Source: Conoideocrella luteorostrata | Taxonomy: Eukaryota > Ascomycota > Sordariomycetes > Hypocreales > Clavicipitaceae | Assembly (NCBI GenBank): GCA_032433595.1 | Contig: JASWJB010000263.1 | Location: forward strand, 1-62,032 | DNA: 62,032 nucleotides | Reading direction: 5' to 3' | Shown: positions 35,404-46,871 of the stretch, piece after piece | Layout: the number at the start of each line of letters is the position of its first letter | Numbering within the stretch: position 1 is the stretch's first letter | The notes under the pieces: generated by a model | What the model saw: only the letters and a program-made list of their open reading frames with translations | Database searches by the model: none | Told to the model about the DNA's origin: nothing | Translations under genes and position numbers: made by a program

Positions 35404-38400
35404 TCAACGCTCCTCATGATGCCTCCCATCCATCACCCCCCTTCCAAACCACTTGGCCACAGTGCCAAACCGATCTTCACTTCCCTCCAACTCCGCTTTG
35501 AACAAATCATGCTTCTCCGCCGCCTTCCTCTGCTCTTCTCTCATCTTGCGAATCAAATCATTGTTCCCCGCGCACTGCGGACACTCTACATCGTCGCCGT
35601 TCTCCCCGCCTCCTCCCCTTAAGCACCTTTGATGGAAACTATGTTTACACAAGAAATGGACCGCTGGTAAGTCTAGTCCCTGCCCACAATCCGAACATCT
35701 CGTGGCCTGGAAGACTTCTGGTTTCGATCCAAGACTAGCAATTTCAGCTCGTCGTTTTTCGGTGTCTTTGCGCAAGGTCTCTATCTGCCGCCGGTTATCT
35801 TCAATCTCTTTGCGCTCGCGGTTGATTGTATCGCGGAGGTAGGGCTTGATCATGCCCATTGTGGCGACGCCGCCACCGGAAGACTGCCCTACAAGGGTTT
35901 GCACCACTTGAAGAGGCGCCATGAGGCCGTCTTTGTCGATTTTGGACAGCACGTTGGCTAATTCGTCGGGACCGGCTTCTTCAAGGACTCTGGGGTCCGA
36001 CGTCAGGTAAGCGAGAGCTGCTGGGTATAGCTGTGGCTCCTCTGGACCGTATTTCCTCAAGGCCTTGATGGCTCCTCTGGTGTCTTTGGCAGACGTGTAT
36101 GATCTGAAAATGTCAAAGAGGAGGCCAGCTTGCTCCTTGACCAATACTGTACCGTCGCGGAAATTGGACAAATCTGACAGGAGGAGCACGTTGGAACTTT
36201 CCATCGGTACGTGCTCCCCTTCGATGAGCTTCTTCGCTTTTGCTTCCCACTCCTCACGATGGTGTCCTTTCTTCTCGCCTGCTTTATACAAATACATTTC
36301 AAACAAGGTGGTATACAGATCTGATCTATCCGAGTCTTTCAGGCCATCCTCTTCGAGGCATGCTTCGAGGAAAGTGATGAACTCGTCTGGGTGATCGATA
36401 AAGGATGAAAATGCCGTTCGCGGTGCGGGAACAGTATATTTCGGTGGCGGATGGTCTTCATCATCCTCATTCGGGGGCATTGCTCCATTTTGCGCCAGCA
36501 CCTTATTATTGCTGGGGGTTGCCGGCGTAGCACCCGTGGACGTGTTACGGTATGGGAACGGTAAGTAGCTGGAGAGATTTTGAACTGCACTTGCGGCGCC
36601 GGATGTGAAGCCGCCTGTAGATGGGGTTTCGCCCGTAATTGGTACTATCATTTTCAATGGTCGATATTTTCCGGTGTAATAGATGACAAACAGCTTCGTT
36701 GCAGCTTCTGGACAGTGTTCAATAAGTACTCGGGCGTATTTTTTCATACAAGGATATGCCTACAGCAGTCAGCATTTGAAACGCAGTTTCTTTGTCACCC
36801 TCTACAGGACCAAAAAAAAAAAGAAAACCATTTTAAATAACTTACCACTTCAGCATCTTGACGCCATATATAGTCCAATGCCTCGCTGTAACTCTTGGAA
36901 TCCTCAATGAGTATATCGACCACCAGCTCCGTCTCCCCGTGCCTTTTAGCAAGATATGCAGCCTGCTCATAGTATCCCCCTTGACGGCACATCGCAATCG
37001 CCGTATCCAAGTCAAACTTCAGATCTCCGGGCGACTTGATAAACTTCTCCAACTTTTCGATATCCTTCAATTTTGCGTAGCAGTTGAGAAGAAGTGTTGT
37101 ATGGTCGGCTGTAGCTTTTCGATGCTCGTGTAATTGCTCTAGGTACTGAATGAGGTTATGTATCCGTTGGGTTTCAAGGAACTACGACTGTTAGTCACTT
37201 TACAAGCTCATGTACAGAGACGGTGAGCAGTTTTACATACTTTACGAATAACTTGAGACGGCTCCGTGGTATCAATAGCGCGAATGTATTGCACCATAGC
37301 CCCGTCATAGTCCGCCTTGTGATATAGGTAGTCGCCAAACTTGCGATATATGACTGTCTGCTGCTGGCTGTCGGTGCCGGAGTTTTGCGCCAACTCAATG
37401 GCAAGAGGAAACATGTTGCGCTGGTACAGCATCTCCAACCTCTGCTGCAATGGCTTTTCGTGATACCTATAAACCTGCACACACATGTCAGATGGGGCGT
37501 CTCAAACCGACAAGTCGTACGGAATCGTCTTACCTTGCCTTCCTCAGACATGGTGTACATGTCGCCCCAAACGTCAAAAACAAATCTCACCGGCGACATC
37601 ATTGTCTCCGAGTGTGCGATAATTCGCAACTCTGGTTCGAGCAGAACAAAAATTGTCGCGTTAAACAACTCGTCGTTACCGCCTCCCCCAAACCGTCGCC
37701 TCATGCTCTCCGGGTCTCTCCCGTTCGCCCCAGAGGGTAAACACTTGAGCGCCACATAATTCTGATATACGGTAATCAACGTCTTTGGTGCCTCGTATGC
37801 CCTTGGTGGCCCACGACCGTCTAGTGAATATGTATAAATCGCGTCGTCTCTCGCCACCACCACGTCGCCCGTCTCCTTGTCTAGGGCCATGCACCCCCAA
37901 GCACACCCATTGTCTTCCACTGTCTTGGGAGGCAGCCCCTGACCCTTCCTAGATAAGCCCAGCTTCACTATTCTCGTCGTCGTCGAAATAAATAAGGTGG
38001 TGAGCTTGTCGTCAGTCGCAAGTTGCACTCCGGTAACTGGCTCTTCGGACTCGTACACTATTCGTTGTTTCGTACCGAGATCATGGACGAGATCGCCCCG
38101 AATTACAGTCACAGAACCATTTCCAAACCCCACAGCGATTTGGGACAAGTCATCCGAAGCCGCGAAGGCGGAGATTGGGAACTGTCGTCTACCGTTGTTG
38201 ATGGGCAGAGTGCTTAGGCAAGTAGGCATGTTGGTCTTCTTGACGAGCTTGTCGAGCGCCCAGGCTTTAAGGATGGGTTCACTGCTGAGGTCCTCGGCGA
38301 CGGTGATGAGTAAACTTGTTCCCTCGACTTGGCGCATGTGTGTGACTTGGCCAGCATCATGGGCCTGGAACTTTTTCACCACCTTCCAGCTCTTGCTGAT

Positions 38401-38661
38401 GATGCTTACAGACCCATCGTTGCCGCCCAGGAAGAGATTGTCGGAGCCGGCGCAGACGCTGGATATCTCGTTGTTTTCGAAGAGATGTCGGGCATCGTCA
38501 TCGCGGAGAGAGACTTGGGAGACTTCGAAGAAGTCGAATGACTTCCACTGGGAGGAGTTAATGCACGTTCAAACTTATAGGATAGCAAAATTTGACTTCA
38601 GGGACAGAGCTAATCCATTTGCAATAGAAGGAGATTCAATGATACGTACCGAAATCGCCAT
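35404..38661 (-). CDS. PEP5: Pep5/Vps11, core subunit of HOPS and CORVET
   Basis: Five exons, complement(35404-36759, 36846-37181, 37241-37474, 37534-38547, 38650-38661), 983 aa. All four introns (102, 59, 59 and 86 nt) are phase 0. Pep5 is a shared core subunit of the HOPS and CORVET tethering complexes, needed for endosome-vacuole and vacuole-vacuole fusion, and is a RING E3 ligase. The N-terminal beta-propeller covers about residues 1-340, the alpha-solenoid with clathrin-type repeats (QYLEQLHEHRKA region) about 370-800, a coiled coil about 830-880 and a RING-H2 finger about 885-930 (CxxC...CKHSFHxxC...CPQC). The first exon encodes only Met-Ala-Ile-Ser; I accept it because the join gives the family's MxISxWxxFxFF start. 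The last intron has a pure A-tract. It is longer at the C-terminus than yeast relatives only by a short basic tail. Confidence 0.95.
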
Positions 38662-39231
38662 GGCTACGCATCAGCTATTCGCGAATGCTGAGGTGTGGTG
38701 CTGGACAAGGGAGTTGACGTTACAGATATAGCTGGTCGCTGGGAGGCGCGCGATGACGATGGTGGGACATTACATAGCCGGCACCCACCCAAGCTATGAG
38801 GGTGCGGACTACTCCGTACGGAGTACGGAGCAGTACCAAGTACTTGTACTCCTAGCTTCATGTTAAAAATCTCCCAACCACCGCCACAGTGGCTGACCAC
38901 AACCGCTGGCCGTTTAGTTTTAGTAGGGCGATTCTAATTCAGGATATTTTACTTCGTATAAGGTGACGACAAATAAAACTGCATATTAGTCACTTGCTGG
39001 TGGTTCTAGCAAATTCTGCAACAACTATCTGCACTTGCCTGGGTATCTCGTATGCTACTCCTATTAACCTTTCACTTGTCATCCCATAATCCTATTATTT
39101 CGCCTGATCTCGCTCAAGCGAAATAAAAACCAGACTGGTGGTCCAAAAGCCAACCAAAACTCCCTAACAGAACAAAAACAGAATACCAACGCCTGGAAAT
39201 TCGTTTCACTCATGACCGGCCACCGTCCAGT
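38662..39231. other. Promoter region of PEP5
   Basis: 570 bp between the PEP5 start and the 3' end of the Ser/Thr-rich gene. It contains the perfect palindrome made by two 9-mers at 38810-38825 plus a near-copy at 38824-38832, about 150 bp upstream of the PEP5 ATG. Confidence 0.6.
38810..38825. repeat. Perfect 16-bp palindrome made of two inverted 9-mers
   Basis: TACTCCGTACGGAGTA: one TACTCCGTA (38810-38818) and one TACGGAGTA (38817-38825) overlap by two bases. It lies in the PEP5 promoter and would suit binding by a dimeric protein. The one-mismatch copy TACGGAGCA follows directly at 38824-38832. Confidence 0.9.
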
Positions 39232-40538
39232 TTACCCCATTTTCGTGGCAACTTCTTCCTTCTCATCCTTGGCATTCTTCCCCTCGATAGCCTCTCGTGG
39301 AGTAGCCAGTGGACTTGTCACCCCTGCAATACTGCCACTAATGCTATCCGGCCTGCCATGACCTAGGCGACCGCTTCGAATACTGGCCCCATCGCTTTGC
39401 TTGGCTAGAATGCTGCTTCTCTCATTGGTAATTGCGGGAGCGACGCCGGTCGCCGAGTAGATGCTGTTTCTCTCTTGTCCGAGCCGTGAGCTGCTTCCAG
39501 GTAGGCCAGGAGTCGCAGGGATGCCTCCTTGATCAATGTTCGAGCTAAGAACACTGAGGGGGAGACTTTCACGGCTGCCGCCCCAGAGTGATGAGGGTGC
39601 CAATGCACGAACGGAAGCATCGGTGTCCATGGAACGCCGGCGATGGCGCTTGCTTGAGGATGCCAGGGTCAAGATTGAGGCATTGTCGGTTAATAAATTA
39701 TTCGCAGTGGCCGTCGTATAAGTCGTCGGATTGCTAGTGGGCGCCAAATGCGACGGAATGGCAGATGCTGGGGATGTGGCCGGGAAAGGCTGGCTGAACT
39801 GAATGGACTGCGTGTTGGGCCCACTGTTCTGCGGTGTCTGAATATACGGCGTTTGTCCATTGGGAGCCACGGATTGAATCGTCGTCAATGTTGTAGTCAG
39901 AGATCGAACTGAAGGTGCTGGGCTAGAAAAGGTACTGTCACCGCCTCGTCGACCATCCACGCCACCGCCAATTGTGCGGCTAGTTCCTGCAAGGGAGCTG
40001 GCTGCACCATGACTTGGAGCAAGAGACCGGGGCGGCTCATTTTCTGTTGAGATGGTACCTGCCATGCTTCTGGCCCCAGCCGTCGTTGGAGCAATACCAT
40101 CTACAGAACCATGTGCCGCTCGATCGAGAGAGGCAATGCTTCCGGTTCGAGCCGTGGTAAATGAGTAAGAGCTTGCACCATTGGTATCACTGCGATTGGT
40201 ATGACTGCCGTTTACCGCACCATTGCCGTGGGTTTGGCTCACATGGCCTGACTGAGGATAAGGGTTGTTCAACTTATGTCCCCGCTTCATCCTCATGTGT
40301 CGTTTGGGACGGTCACCGTCTGAAGAGGACTTGAAGTTTGTTAATTTCTTCACCCATGTTGCAAAGGGCCGCCGTCGGTGCGCCTGTCGATCTGCCAAAG
40401 AGTCAGCTGGGGGCTTGTTGTATCGCGGTGACACTGGAGGCCGTTGGCTGACGACGCATGCACTGGTAACCTGTGCAGGAAGTCAAGTCGGTATGCTCTC
40501 TTACCGCGAGGATCATTGATGATATCTGCTGCCGCCAT
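39232..40538 (-). CDS. Ser/Thr-rich protein of unknown function
   Basis: Two exons, complement(39232-40391, 40505-40538), 397 aa. The first exon encodes MAAADIINDPR. The 113-nt intron has a GTAAGA donor, a GCTGAC branch site and a CAG acceptor, and it is the only acceptor I found that joins in frame. I do not recognise a catalytic domain. Residues 12-60 are strongly basic (RRRPFATWVKKL, then KRHMRMKRGHK), suggesting binding to nucleic acid or acidic lipid. The rest is Ser, Thr, Gly and Pro-rich and probably disordered, with a second basic patch near 260 (KRHRRRSMDTD) followed by a better-ordered SLWGGSRESLPLSVLSSN segment near 285-300. Homologues in other filamentous fungi are likely from this look, but a function cannot be assigned. 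It is transcribed divergently from MLH3. Confidence 0.8.
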
Positions 40539-41245
40539 CGTAGCGAGACCACTTCGATATAGCGGTCAGACTGGTGTTGTTGCGGGAGGGTGGGAAAGTC
40601 GCCGAACTTCAGGCAGCGATACAAGTTGTCTTTCAGGTGTCGTGGGGACAGAGACCCCTGCTCAGCCGTTCCGTGCTCGGTATCGGACGAAAGTCGACGA
40701 CGTCAATCGGCTGTGCACGTTCGAACTTGGTTGAATGGGAGTCTCTGGACAGGAAAAAAATGATGTTGGAGGGCGATGAAAATCCAGAAAATTAACTAGA
40801 TGCACTATGTGACATTGCTGCATCGTCTTCAAGGAGTTGGAAGAGATGTGAAGGAACGAAGCGGATGATTCGGGCTGAAGTGATGTACAAGACGGGCTTG
40901 GGGTACATCAACGCGTGGCCAGAGCTGACAGTTGCTTCGGAGGCGCATTAGCTTCTGAAGAGTGGATAAATAGCTGCTTTCAATGTTGCTGCGGGCACCG
41001 TCGAGTTCTAAAAACTTGACCCCAGCAGGGAGGATCGGTATCTGTGGCGGCAGCCCTGATGTATGATCATCACGTGATGGTCTCAGTTCGTACCCTCCAT
41101 GCGGATAACCGTGACGAGTCGGAATAGAGCCGGTGGTGCTGCACGTAGCGTGGCTACCTGAACCATGAGGCTAGATTTGGCTTGAAGCGGAAAAGAGAAA
41201 GAGAGGAGGAAGAAGAAACATACCATCCGTGAAGTCTAGTTGCAA

Positions 41246-41254
41246 TACTCCGTA
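41246..41254 (-). repeat. TACTCCGTA element
   Basis: Exact copy, 378 bp upstream of the MLH3 start, in the divergent promoter. Confidence 0.8.
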
Positions 41255-41450
41255 ATCCGCCGAACGATACGAAACGACAAATGGGGCGGTCGATGTGAAT
41301 CGTTGGGTGGGGCTTCGCCTGGGACTGCAGCCCTGTTGACACTCTGACTCTTATTAGACTGCCTGACTGATAGACTTATCATTTCCTGGGCCCCGCTAAT
41401 ATAACTTCGTCTCTGTACACAAAGACTGCGCAGTGCAAGTGCCAGGCAAC

Positions 41451-41459
41451 TACTCCGTA
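41451..41459 (-). repeat. TACTCCGTA element
   Basis: Exact copy, 173 bp upstream of the MLH3 start. A half-matching TACGGAG is found 17 bp further on. Confidence 0.8.
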
Positions 41460-41631
41460 GGTATCCAGGCATTTAAGTACGGAGATTGGTACATACAAGA
41501 AGGCCCCACCTTAGCTTCGGCTGCTGTCGACGTCACATCTCTTGCGCGGGTCGACTCATGGCATTTCTGTCAACAACACATTTGTCGTCTCAAAGACTTT
41601 CAACCAAAGGGCAACATGGGGAGTGCATACC

Positions 41632-44377
41632 ATGTCCATCCGGCCGCTCTCCAAAGTTGCAGTTGACAAGATCAAGTCATCGTCCGCTGTCACCTCCCTA
41701 AATGAGGTGGTCTGTGGCCTGCTTAGAAACTCATTAGATGCACGCTCGTCCAAGGTCAATATCCATCTCGACTTCGCGTTAGGCAATTGTGTCGTAGAAG
41801 ATGATGGCCTTGGTGTGGATCCAAGCGAGTTTGGCCCGGATGGCGGTCTAGGGAAACTTCATCGTACGTGCTCTTCTTCCATTTTGGAACATTTACTAAA
41901 TCTATTTCGCCAGACACATCCAAGATCCCACCCAACCCTAAACTCCACGGCAGTCATGGAAATTTCCTTGCATCAGTGGCTAACTTGTCACTCCTCGCCA
42001 TCACTTCCCAACATCACCGGCACGAAACCCAGGCATTTCTTTCCGTTCACAATGGCCAGGTATTGGCAAGACATGTTCCGGCGCCACCAGACCAGCGATT
42101 CGACTTCTTTAGCCATGGGACTCGCGTGTCGATTCGTAATCTATTTGGATCCATGCCTGTCAGAGTCAAGCAACGTGGTCTATTGTTCTCTGATCGTACA
42201 CGAACAGACAAGGAGTGGGAAACTCTCATAAGGGATATGGCAGCCTTGCTCGTGGCATGGCCGTCTGAGGTGTCACTCCTACTGAGAGAAGCAAAAACAC
42301 AACGCGAAACGCGGCTTAGATCAGGAAACACGGACCTGGTATGTCGGACCTCAAGACTGTTTACTCAGGCTGGCTTAGCAGAAAGCGAAGATGCAGGCTC
42401 ATGGGTACCAGTGTCAGCGTCAAGTCGCCGGGTAAGGATCAAAGGAGCCATCTCCAAGGTTCCCGTTGCAACGCGTCGCTCGCAGATCATGTGTCTTGGC
42501 ATACGACCGGTACCAAATAGCTTTGGGACCAATGTACTCTATGAAGAGGCCAACAAAATCTTTACGCTTTCAAGTTTTGGACTAGTTGAAGGCGATGAAC
42601 GCGACAAAGTGCAAGGAAAACCCAAAAAAGGAGTTGAAAGGTGGCCAATGTTTTACCTGGAGATTCATCTGCTTGGCGCAGGTGAGGGTATACCAGTGGA
42701 TGATGTCCTAGGGGACTCGCAGCACTGCTTGCAAGCCATCATTGATCTGCTCAAGGTTGTCTGCTATGGATTCCTCAAGAAGTACTGCTTACGGCCAAAC
42801 CGCATCGTACGGTCAGATCCAAAACCAACAAATGCGCACGTACTGCGCTCTTCTCAACGGAGAACGGGGCAGGCCACAATGCGACACATGTCGCAAGCAG
42901 GTACACGTCCACCTTCTGCAAGCGGGGACTATGAGTTTGACCAGCCGTATAGTCCATTTGATACATGGAACCGCATCAAGGTTGGGAAGGCTATTTCTAC
43001 AAAGTCCACAGCTGGATGCGGTGCCGAACCGCCTGATGCTCCAAATGTGAAGCCAGCTACCGAAACCCCTCATCGCCTCATGGGCGATAATGGAGAGCTG
43101 TTACGAACACCATTCGGCGACGTGGATGAAATCAGAGCCGTAAATGTAACACAGCCTCAGTCTAGAGACATGCATGGCACTGGCGATGAGGTTTCTGGTG
43201 AAGTTGATAACTCCGCGAATGAAACGACAGAAAGCACCGGTGACGTGCACTCCAATTCAGTGCCTGCCAGAAAACAAGTGTTGCCTGTACATCGGTCCCT
43301 GGAAAGCAGGCCGAAATCTCAGCCGGAAGAATGGCTACAAGGTGTTCTCCGTTCCTGGAAGAATCCCATATTTGAGACAACGGAACCGCGAATACCGACA
43401 GTGCACCAGGACTTAGCGGGCACGGAACGAGCAGTCGAAGTAAGAAGGGACGGGCAGTGGAGCAAGTTTTTCCCACATGCGAATGACGTTCAATTTGAAG
43501 CAATCGCCATGAGTTTGAGCGGCCGGGTGTCAAGAAGTGCGCTGGCGAGTGCCGAGGTTATTGGGCAGGTTGACAGAAAATTCATCCTGCTTCAGCTGCC
43601 GCTGCACACTGCGGAAGGCAGCCCATCATCAGATCCATCTTCGGCCTTGATCATGATTGACCAGCACGCAGCAGATGAGAGATATCGTCTGGAAGAGTTG
43701 ATGTCGCTCTATTTTGAGCCAAGCGGTGATCGCCTCGATGCTGTAACGCAGAGCCTGGAAAGACCCGTGCTATTTGAAGTGTCCGCGAGAGAGTGTGAGC
43801 TTCTCCAGAGACATCATACTCACTTCCAGATGTGGGGGGTTATCTACAATATAGAGAGAGTAAAAGATGCCATTGGCTATAAGATTAAAGTGTCGGGTTT
43901 GCCGCCGAGTATTCTGGAGAGGTGTCGAAGCGAACCGAAGCTGATTATTGATTTGATGCGGCGGGAGATCTGGCAGTATGAAGATGGCAGCTTGCCGCCT
44001 CGCCCGTCACACGAGCCTGGAAGGTCATGGGTGTCATGTTTTCATAGCTGTCCTCGTGGTATCCTGGAGTTGCTGCATTCCAGATCATGTCGTAGTAAGT
44101 TTACTTTCCCCTTGAGCCGCCGACCTGTGGCAAAGCCAGATTCTGACGTCTTGTAGGCGCCATTATGTTCAACGATGAGCTTTCGATGGAAGAGTGCATA
44201 CAGCTTGTACGACAGCTGGCGCGGTGCGCGTTCCCTTTCCAATGTGCACATGGTCGACCGAGCATGGTGCCGGTTGTCGACGTTGGATTAGGTAGTGGGC
44301 GTCTTGGGTACTGGAAGGAAAGCAACTTGTCTCTGGGCATCGACAGGTGGGCTGGTTGGCTCGCAGATAGAGGTTAG
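41632..44377 (+). CDS. MLH3: DNA mismatch repair MutL homologue Mlh3
   Basis: Three exons, 41632-41863, 41914-44094 and 44157-44377, give 877 aa. The introns of 50 and 62 nt restore the frame. Mlh3 pairs with Mlh1 (MutL-gamma) for mismatch repair and meiotic crossover resolution. The N-terminal GHKL ATPase shows NSLDA at 33-37, DDGLG near 56-60 and GSHGNFLAS in the lid region. The C-terminal endonuclease domain has DQHAADE at about 660-666, SRSCRSAIMF across the last junction and CAHGRP near the end, the metal-binding set of nuclease-active MutL proteins. The middle is a disordered linker. The residue matching catalytic Glu29 of bacterial MutL is Gly here. I start at the ATG at 41632 because the family N-terminus follows; a longer upstream in-frame extension lacks similarity. 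It is convergent with the LicD-type gene. Confidence 0.92.
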
Positions 44378-44651
44378 CATACATATACCATTGGAAATTA
44401 TGTTATCATGTGGTCATTGCATATTAGCGTTGGGCATATTCGGCGAAGCATCTTGCATACAGATAGATTTAATTCATATTTTTTAAGCAGCTGAAGCATG
44501 TCATGAATACAATTCCATTGATCGGGAACCAAACCGCCTTGCCGTGTTACGCCTACATATTAAATTATATGCCATCGTGTACCAGCCACTCACTCCTTCA
44601 CCCACTCGTTCTCCATTTCGTCCCAACGATGCCTAGCACGGGTCAGCATCT

Positions 44652-44670
44652 CCATCCATCCATCCATCCA
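44652..44670. repeat. CCAT tandem repeat in the LicD-type intron
   Basis: Nearly five uninterrupted CCAT units inside the 44633-44701 intron. Confidence 0.8.
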
Positions 44671-45141
44671 CAAGCAAGCAGCCAATGTAAACAGAACTCA
44701 CCCGGCAAATCTCTCCAACACAAGACTGACAAATCCATACTCCCTAGCCAGTATCCTCCCATACTTATACGGCACTTGGACTCTCACCCCTTCAAACTCA
44801 GTAGCGTGCAAAGGCCACAAATCACCCTCCGCATACAGATGATTATTCTTGCAACTCCACAATCCCGTGCGGTTGCGTCTCTCCCGCACACCCGTGATAT
44901 CCACAAACAAGCCGTTTTCAGTATCAATCCACCTCCCGTCAATGACATTCATGCCATCGCCGCGATCCTCCTCACCGGAACGGGAATTTATATCCAATAA
45001 ATACCGTTTCGTTATACTCGCATATTCCTTCTCTTGGTCACTATCACCACGACCACGACCATCATCATCATCAGTAGCAGTAGCAGTAGCAGCAGCACTA
45101 GTAGCAGAGTAGTCATACGAATGGACCGTCCGATTCAGCTT

Positions 45142-45144
45142 CTA
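45142..45144 (-). other. Premature in-frame TAG in the LicD-type gene
   Basis: The codons read Leu-Leu-Gly-TAG-Lys-Leu-Asn. A low-complexity tract coding for Ala, Thr, Asp and Gly lies about 20 codons downstream, at 45040-45107. Confidence 0.9.
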
Positions 45145-45567
45145 GCCCAGCAGGCGGAGCGTATCATTCGCAACTTGCACGTCGAGATCGTAGTCCCAGG
45201 GGAGGACATGTCCATTCCACCACCAGCCGAGGAGGGAGCCATGTGCAAGCCATGTCTCGATGTGGTGTGACGATGCGAAGGAGAAGTAGGAGCGGATGAG
45301 GTTTCGCAGGATGACTCGGTGCGCTGAGTATGAGACCTCGCGGACGAAGAAGCGGCTGTCGTAGTGGACGAGGGATGGGGTGGTGCCGGCTTCGAAGAAG
45401 TATTTTGTTGCTAGTAATGTTTTGTTGGCCGAGACGGAGAGCGATTGGTTAGCTGGTCGTGATGGGGGCGGGAGGTTATTGGGTGGAATGTGACGTATGG
45501 ACGAGAGGACGAGCAGGGTGGTGATGATGAGGATGGGCGGCTTGCGTAGGGAGAATGCTGCAAGCAT

Positions 45568-45916
45568 GTTGATGGGATGGGTATTATGGATGCTGATTTG
45601 AAGCTGTTCACTGCTTGATTGATAGGGCGCCTAAGCTACGAAAGATGTGATACTGTTTAATTACTTGACAAGCTGGTTTGAGGGTCTGGCTATAATCTAT
45701 TATTGCCCGTAGCTCCTGCCGCAAATTGTTCGTACTTGCTTACATGCACCCTGCGGGTACAGACCAGATCTCAAAAGAAGGAACGCTTGCTAAGGAAGCA
45801 AAAAACAAACTGAACAAGTGTATTACAGCTGGGTAAAAGAAGACCAAAAAGATGAAATGAAATATATCCTTTCCAAGGAAAGGAGGAAACGAATCCAAAA
45901 AAAATTAGATGTGGTG
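45568..45916. other. Spacer between the LicD-type gene and the tRNA gene
   Basis: It contains the promoter of the LicD-type gene and, at its right end, the terminator of the tRNA gene. I see nothing else. Confidence 0.6.
45897..45904 (-). terminator. RNA polymerase III terminator (T8)
   Basis: Eight consecutive T on the transcribed minus strand, 12 bases after the tRNA 3' end, as expected for Pol III. Confidence 0.85.
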
Positions 45917-45988
45917 CTCTCCCGCCGGGAATTGAACCCGGGTCTCAAGCGTGACAAGCTTGCATACTGACCACTATACTACGGAAGA
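45917..45988 (-). tRNA. tRNA-Asp (anticodon GUC)
   Basis: 72 nt without an intron. The acceptor stem TCTTCCG pairs with CGGGAGA (one G-T pair), and the discriminator is G. The A box TAGTATAGTGGT and B box GGTTCAATTCC are intact. The anticodon stem CAAGC/GCTTG closes a loop TTGTCAC, which puts GTC at positions 34-36. CCA is not encoded, as is normal for eukaryotes. A T8 run follows for termination. Confidence 0.95.
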
Positions 45989-46871
45989 TGAGTGGTTGTT
46001 GGCAACCATCGTAGCTGGTGTACGATTATGAATGCGTTATTACATTATATATTGGTATCGCACTATACTTCAGACCTAGTGCACCGCTCAGAGCATATGT
46101 GCATTAAATTAAAAACGGAACATATTTGAGGTATTCTAGATAGCGGGGACCTGAATGCGATTCATGAAAAGAGCAAATAAATTAGATTGGTGCCTCTCGC
46201 AAACCTTCTTACGAGCTGTTTTGTTGCAACTTCCTTTCCGTTCCCTATTCCCTCAACGGAAGCCCTCAACGGAAGAGGGCTCCAAGCTACCGTATATTTA
46301 CTGCCCGAGGTGGCTTAAGCGCACACAATATGCAAGGCAGTACCAGTGAAACAAGTCACCAGATATAAATACCACTCCTGTGACATGAAAGTACAAATAT
46401 AAAGCAGTAGATGCGTTAGATTACCCTTACGCCTGCTCCCGCTGCACAGCAAATGACTCTCGTAGTGGCGCCTACAACAAACGCCGCTACTATTCTCTCA
46501 CAAGACGCCCTCTACATGTCCAATTTCACACATCGTCAATGTTCCTGCGTACTCAGATGAAGTAAATAGCTGCTCAAGAGCGTACTGCCGTAGCAATTGG
46601 CTCTCTGACACTTTGTTCAATCCACCTCATTCCCAGGTCAAACCTGACTGCTCTATGTACAGAAACAGTGGATGAGCATGGATTCCCGTGCCTATCTTAC
46701 AGCTTGACATATCCGGAACTTCATGTAGAAAATAGAATCGAGCAGGTTGAATTTGCGCTCGCAGGATTCATTTGGCCAAGCGAGTCAACTACCCACAGCA
46801 CTCCCCCAAGCCATGTCGCCGATATATTCACAATGGCAGTTCATCGCCCTGAATTCCCTTACCCCCCCGAC
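45989..46871. other. Intergenic, 0.9 kb
   Basis: No gene supported. The right end holds the 3' region of the S51 peptidase gene, and the left end flanks the tRNA gene. Small frames at 46155-46349 and 46668-46952 (plus) have no recognisable features; the second overlaps the peptidase gene in antisense. Confidence 0.5.

Larger units (their letters stand above)
40539..41631. promoter_or_regulatory. Divergent promoter between the Ser/Thr-rich gene and MLH3
   Basis: This 1.1-kb interval serves two genes transcribed away from each other. Two exact TACTCCGTA elements lie in it, 205 bp apart in the same orientation. No protein gene is supported inside. Calling it regulatory rests on its position only. 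Confidence 0.5.
44590..45567 (-). pseudogene. LicD-family transferase interrupted by an in-frame TAG
   Basis: The reading frame is complement(44590-44632, 44702-45567), 301 codons plus one internal TAG at 45142-45144 (codon 142) and the final TGA. LicD-type proteins transfer phosphocholine or similar phospho-groups to glycans; fungal members resemble the Mnn4 mannosylphosphate system. A type II membrane anchor is seen at about residues 8-28. The family core HGSLLGWWWNG...LPWDYDLDVQ is at about 112-132, just before the stop. The same frame continues after it with RYLLDIN, VIDGRWIDTENGLFVDITG and a final exon HRWDEMENEW, all typical of the family. The intron (69 nt, GTGAGT/TAG) contains a CCAT repeat. 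No acceptable splice removes the TAG: the nearest GT...TAG pair is 39 nt and would delete the core motif. It may be a nonsense mutation, a sequencing error or readthrough. Confidence 0.8.
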
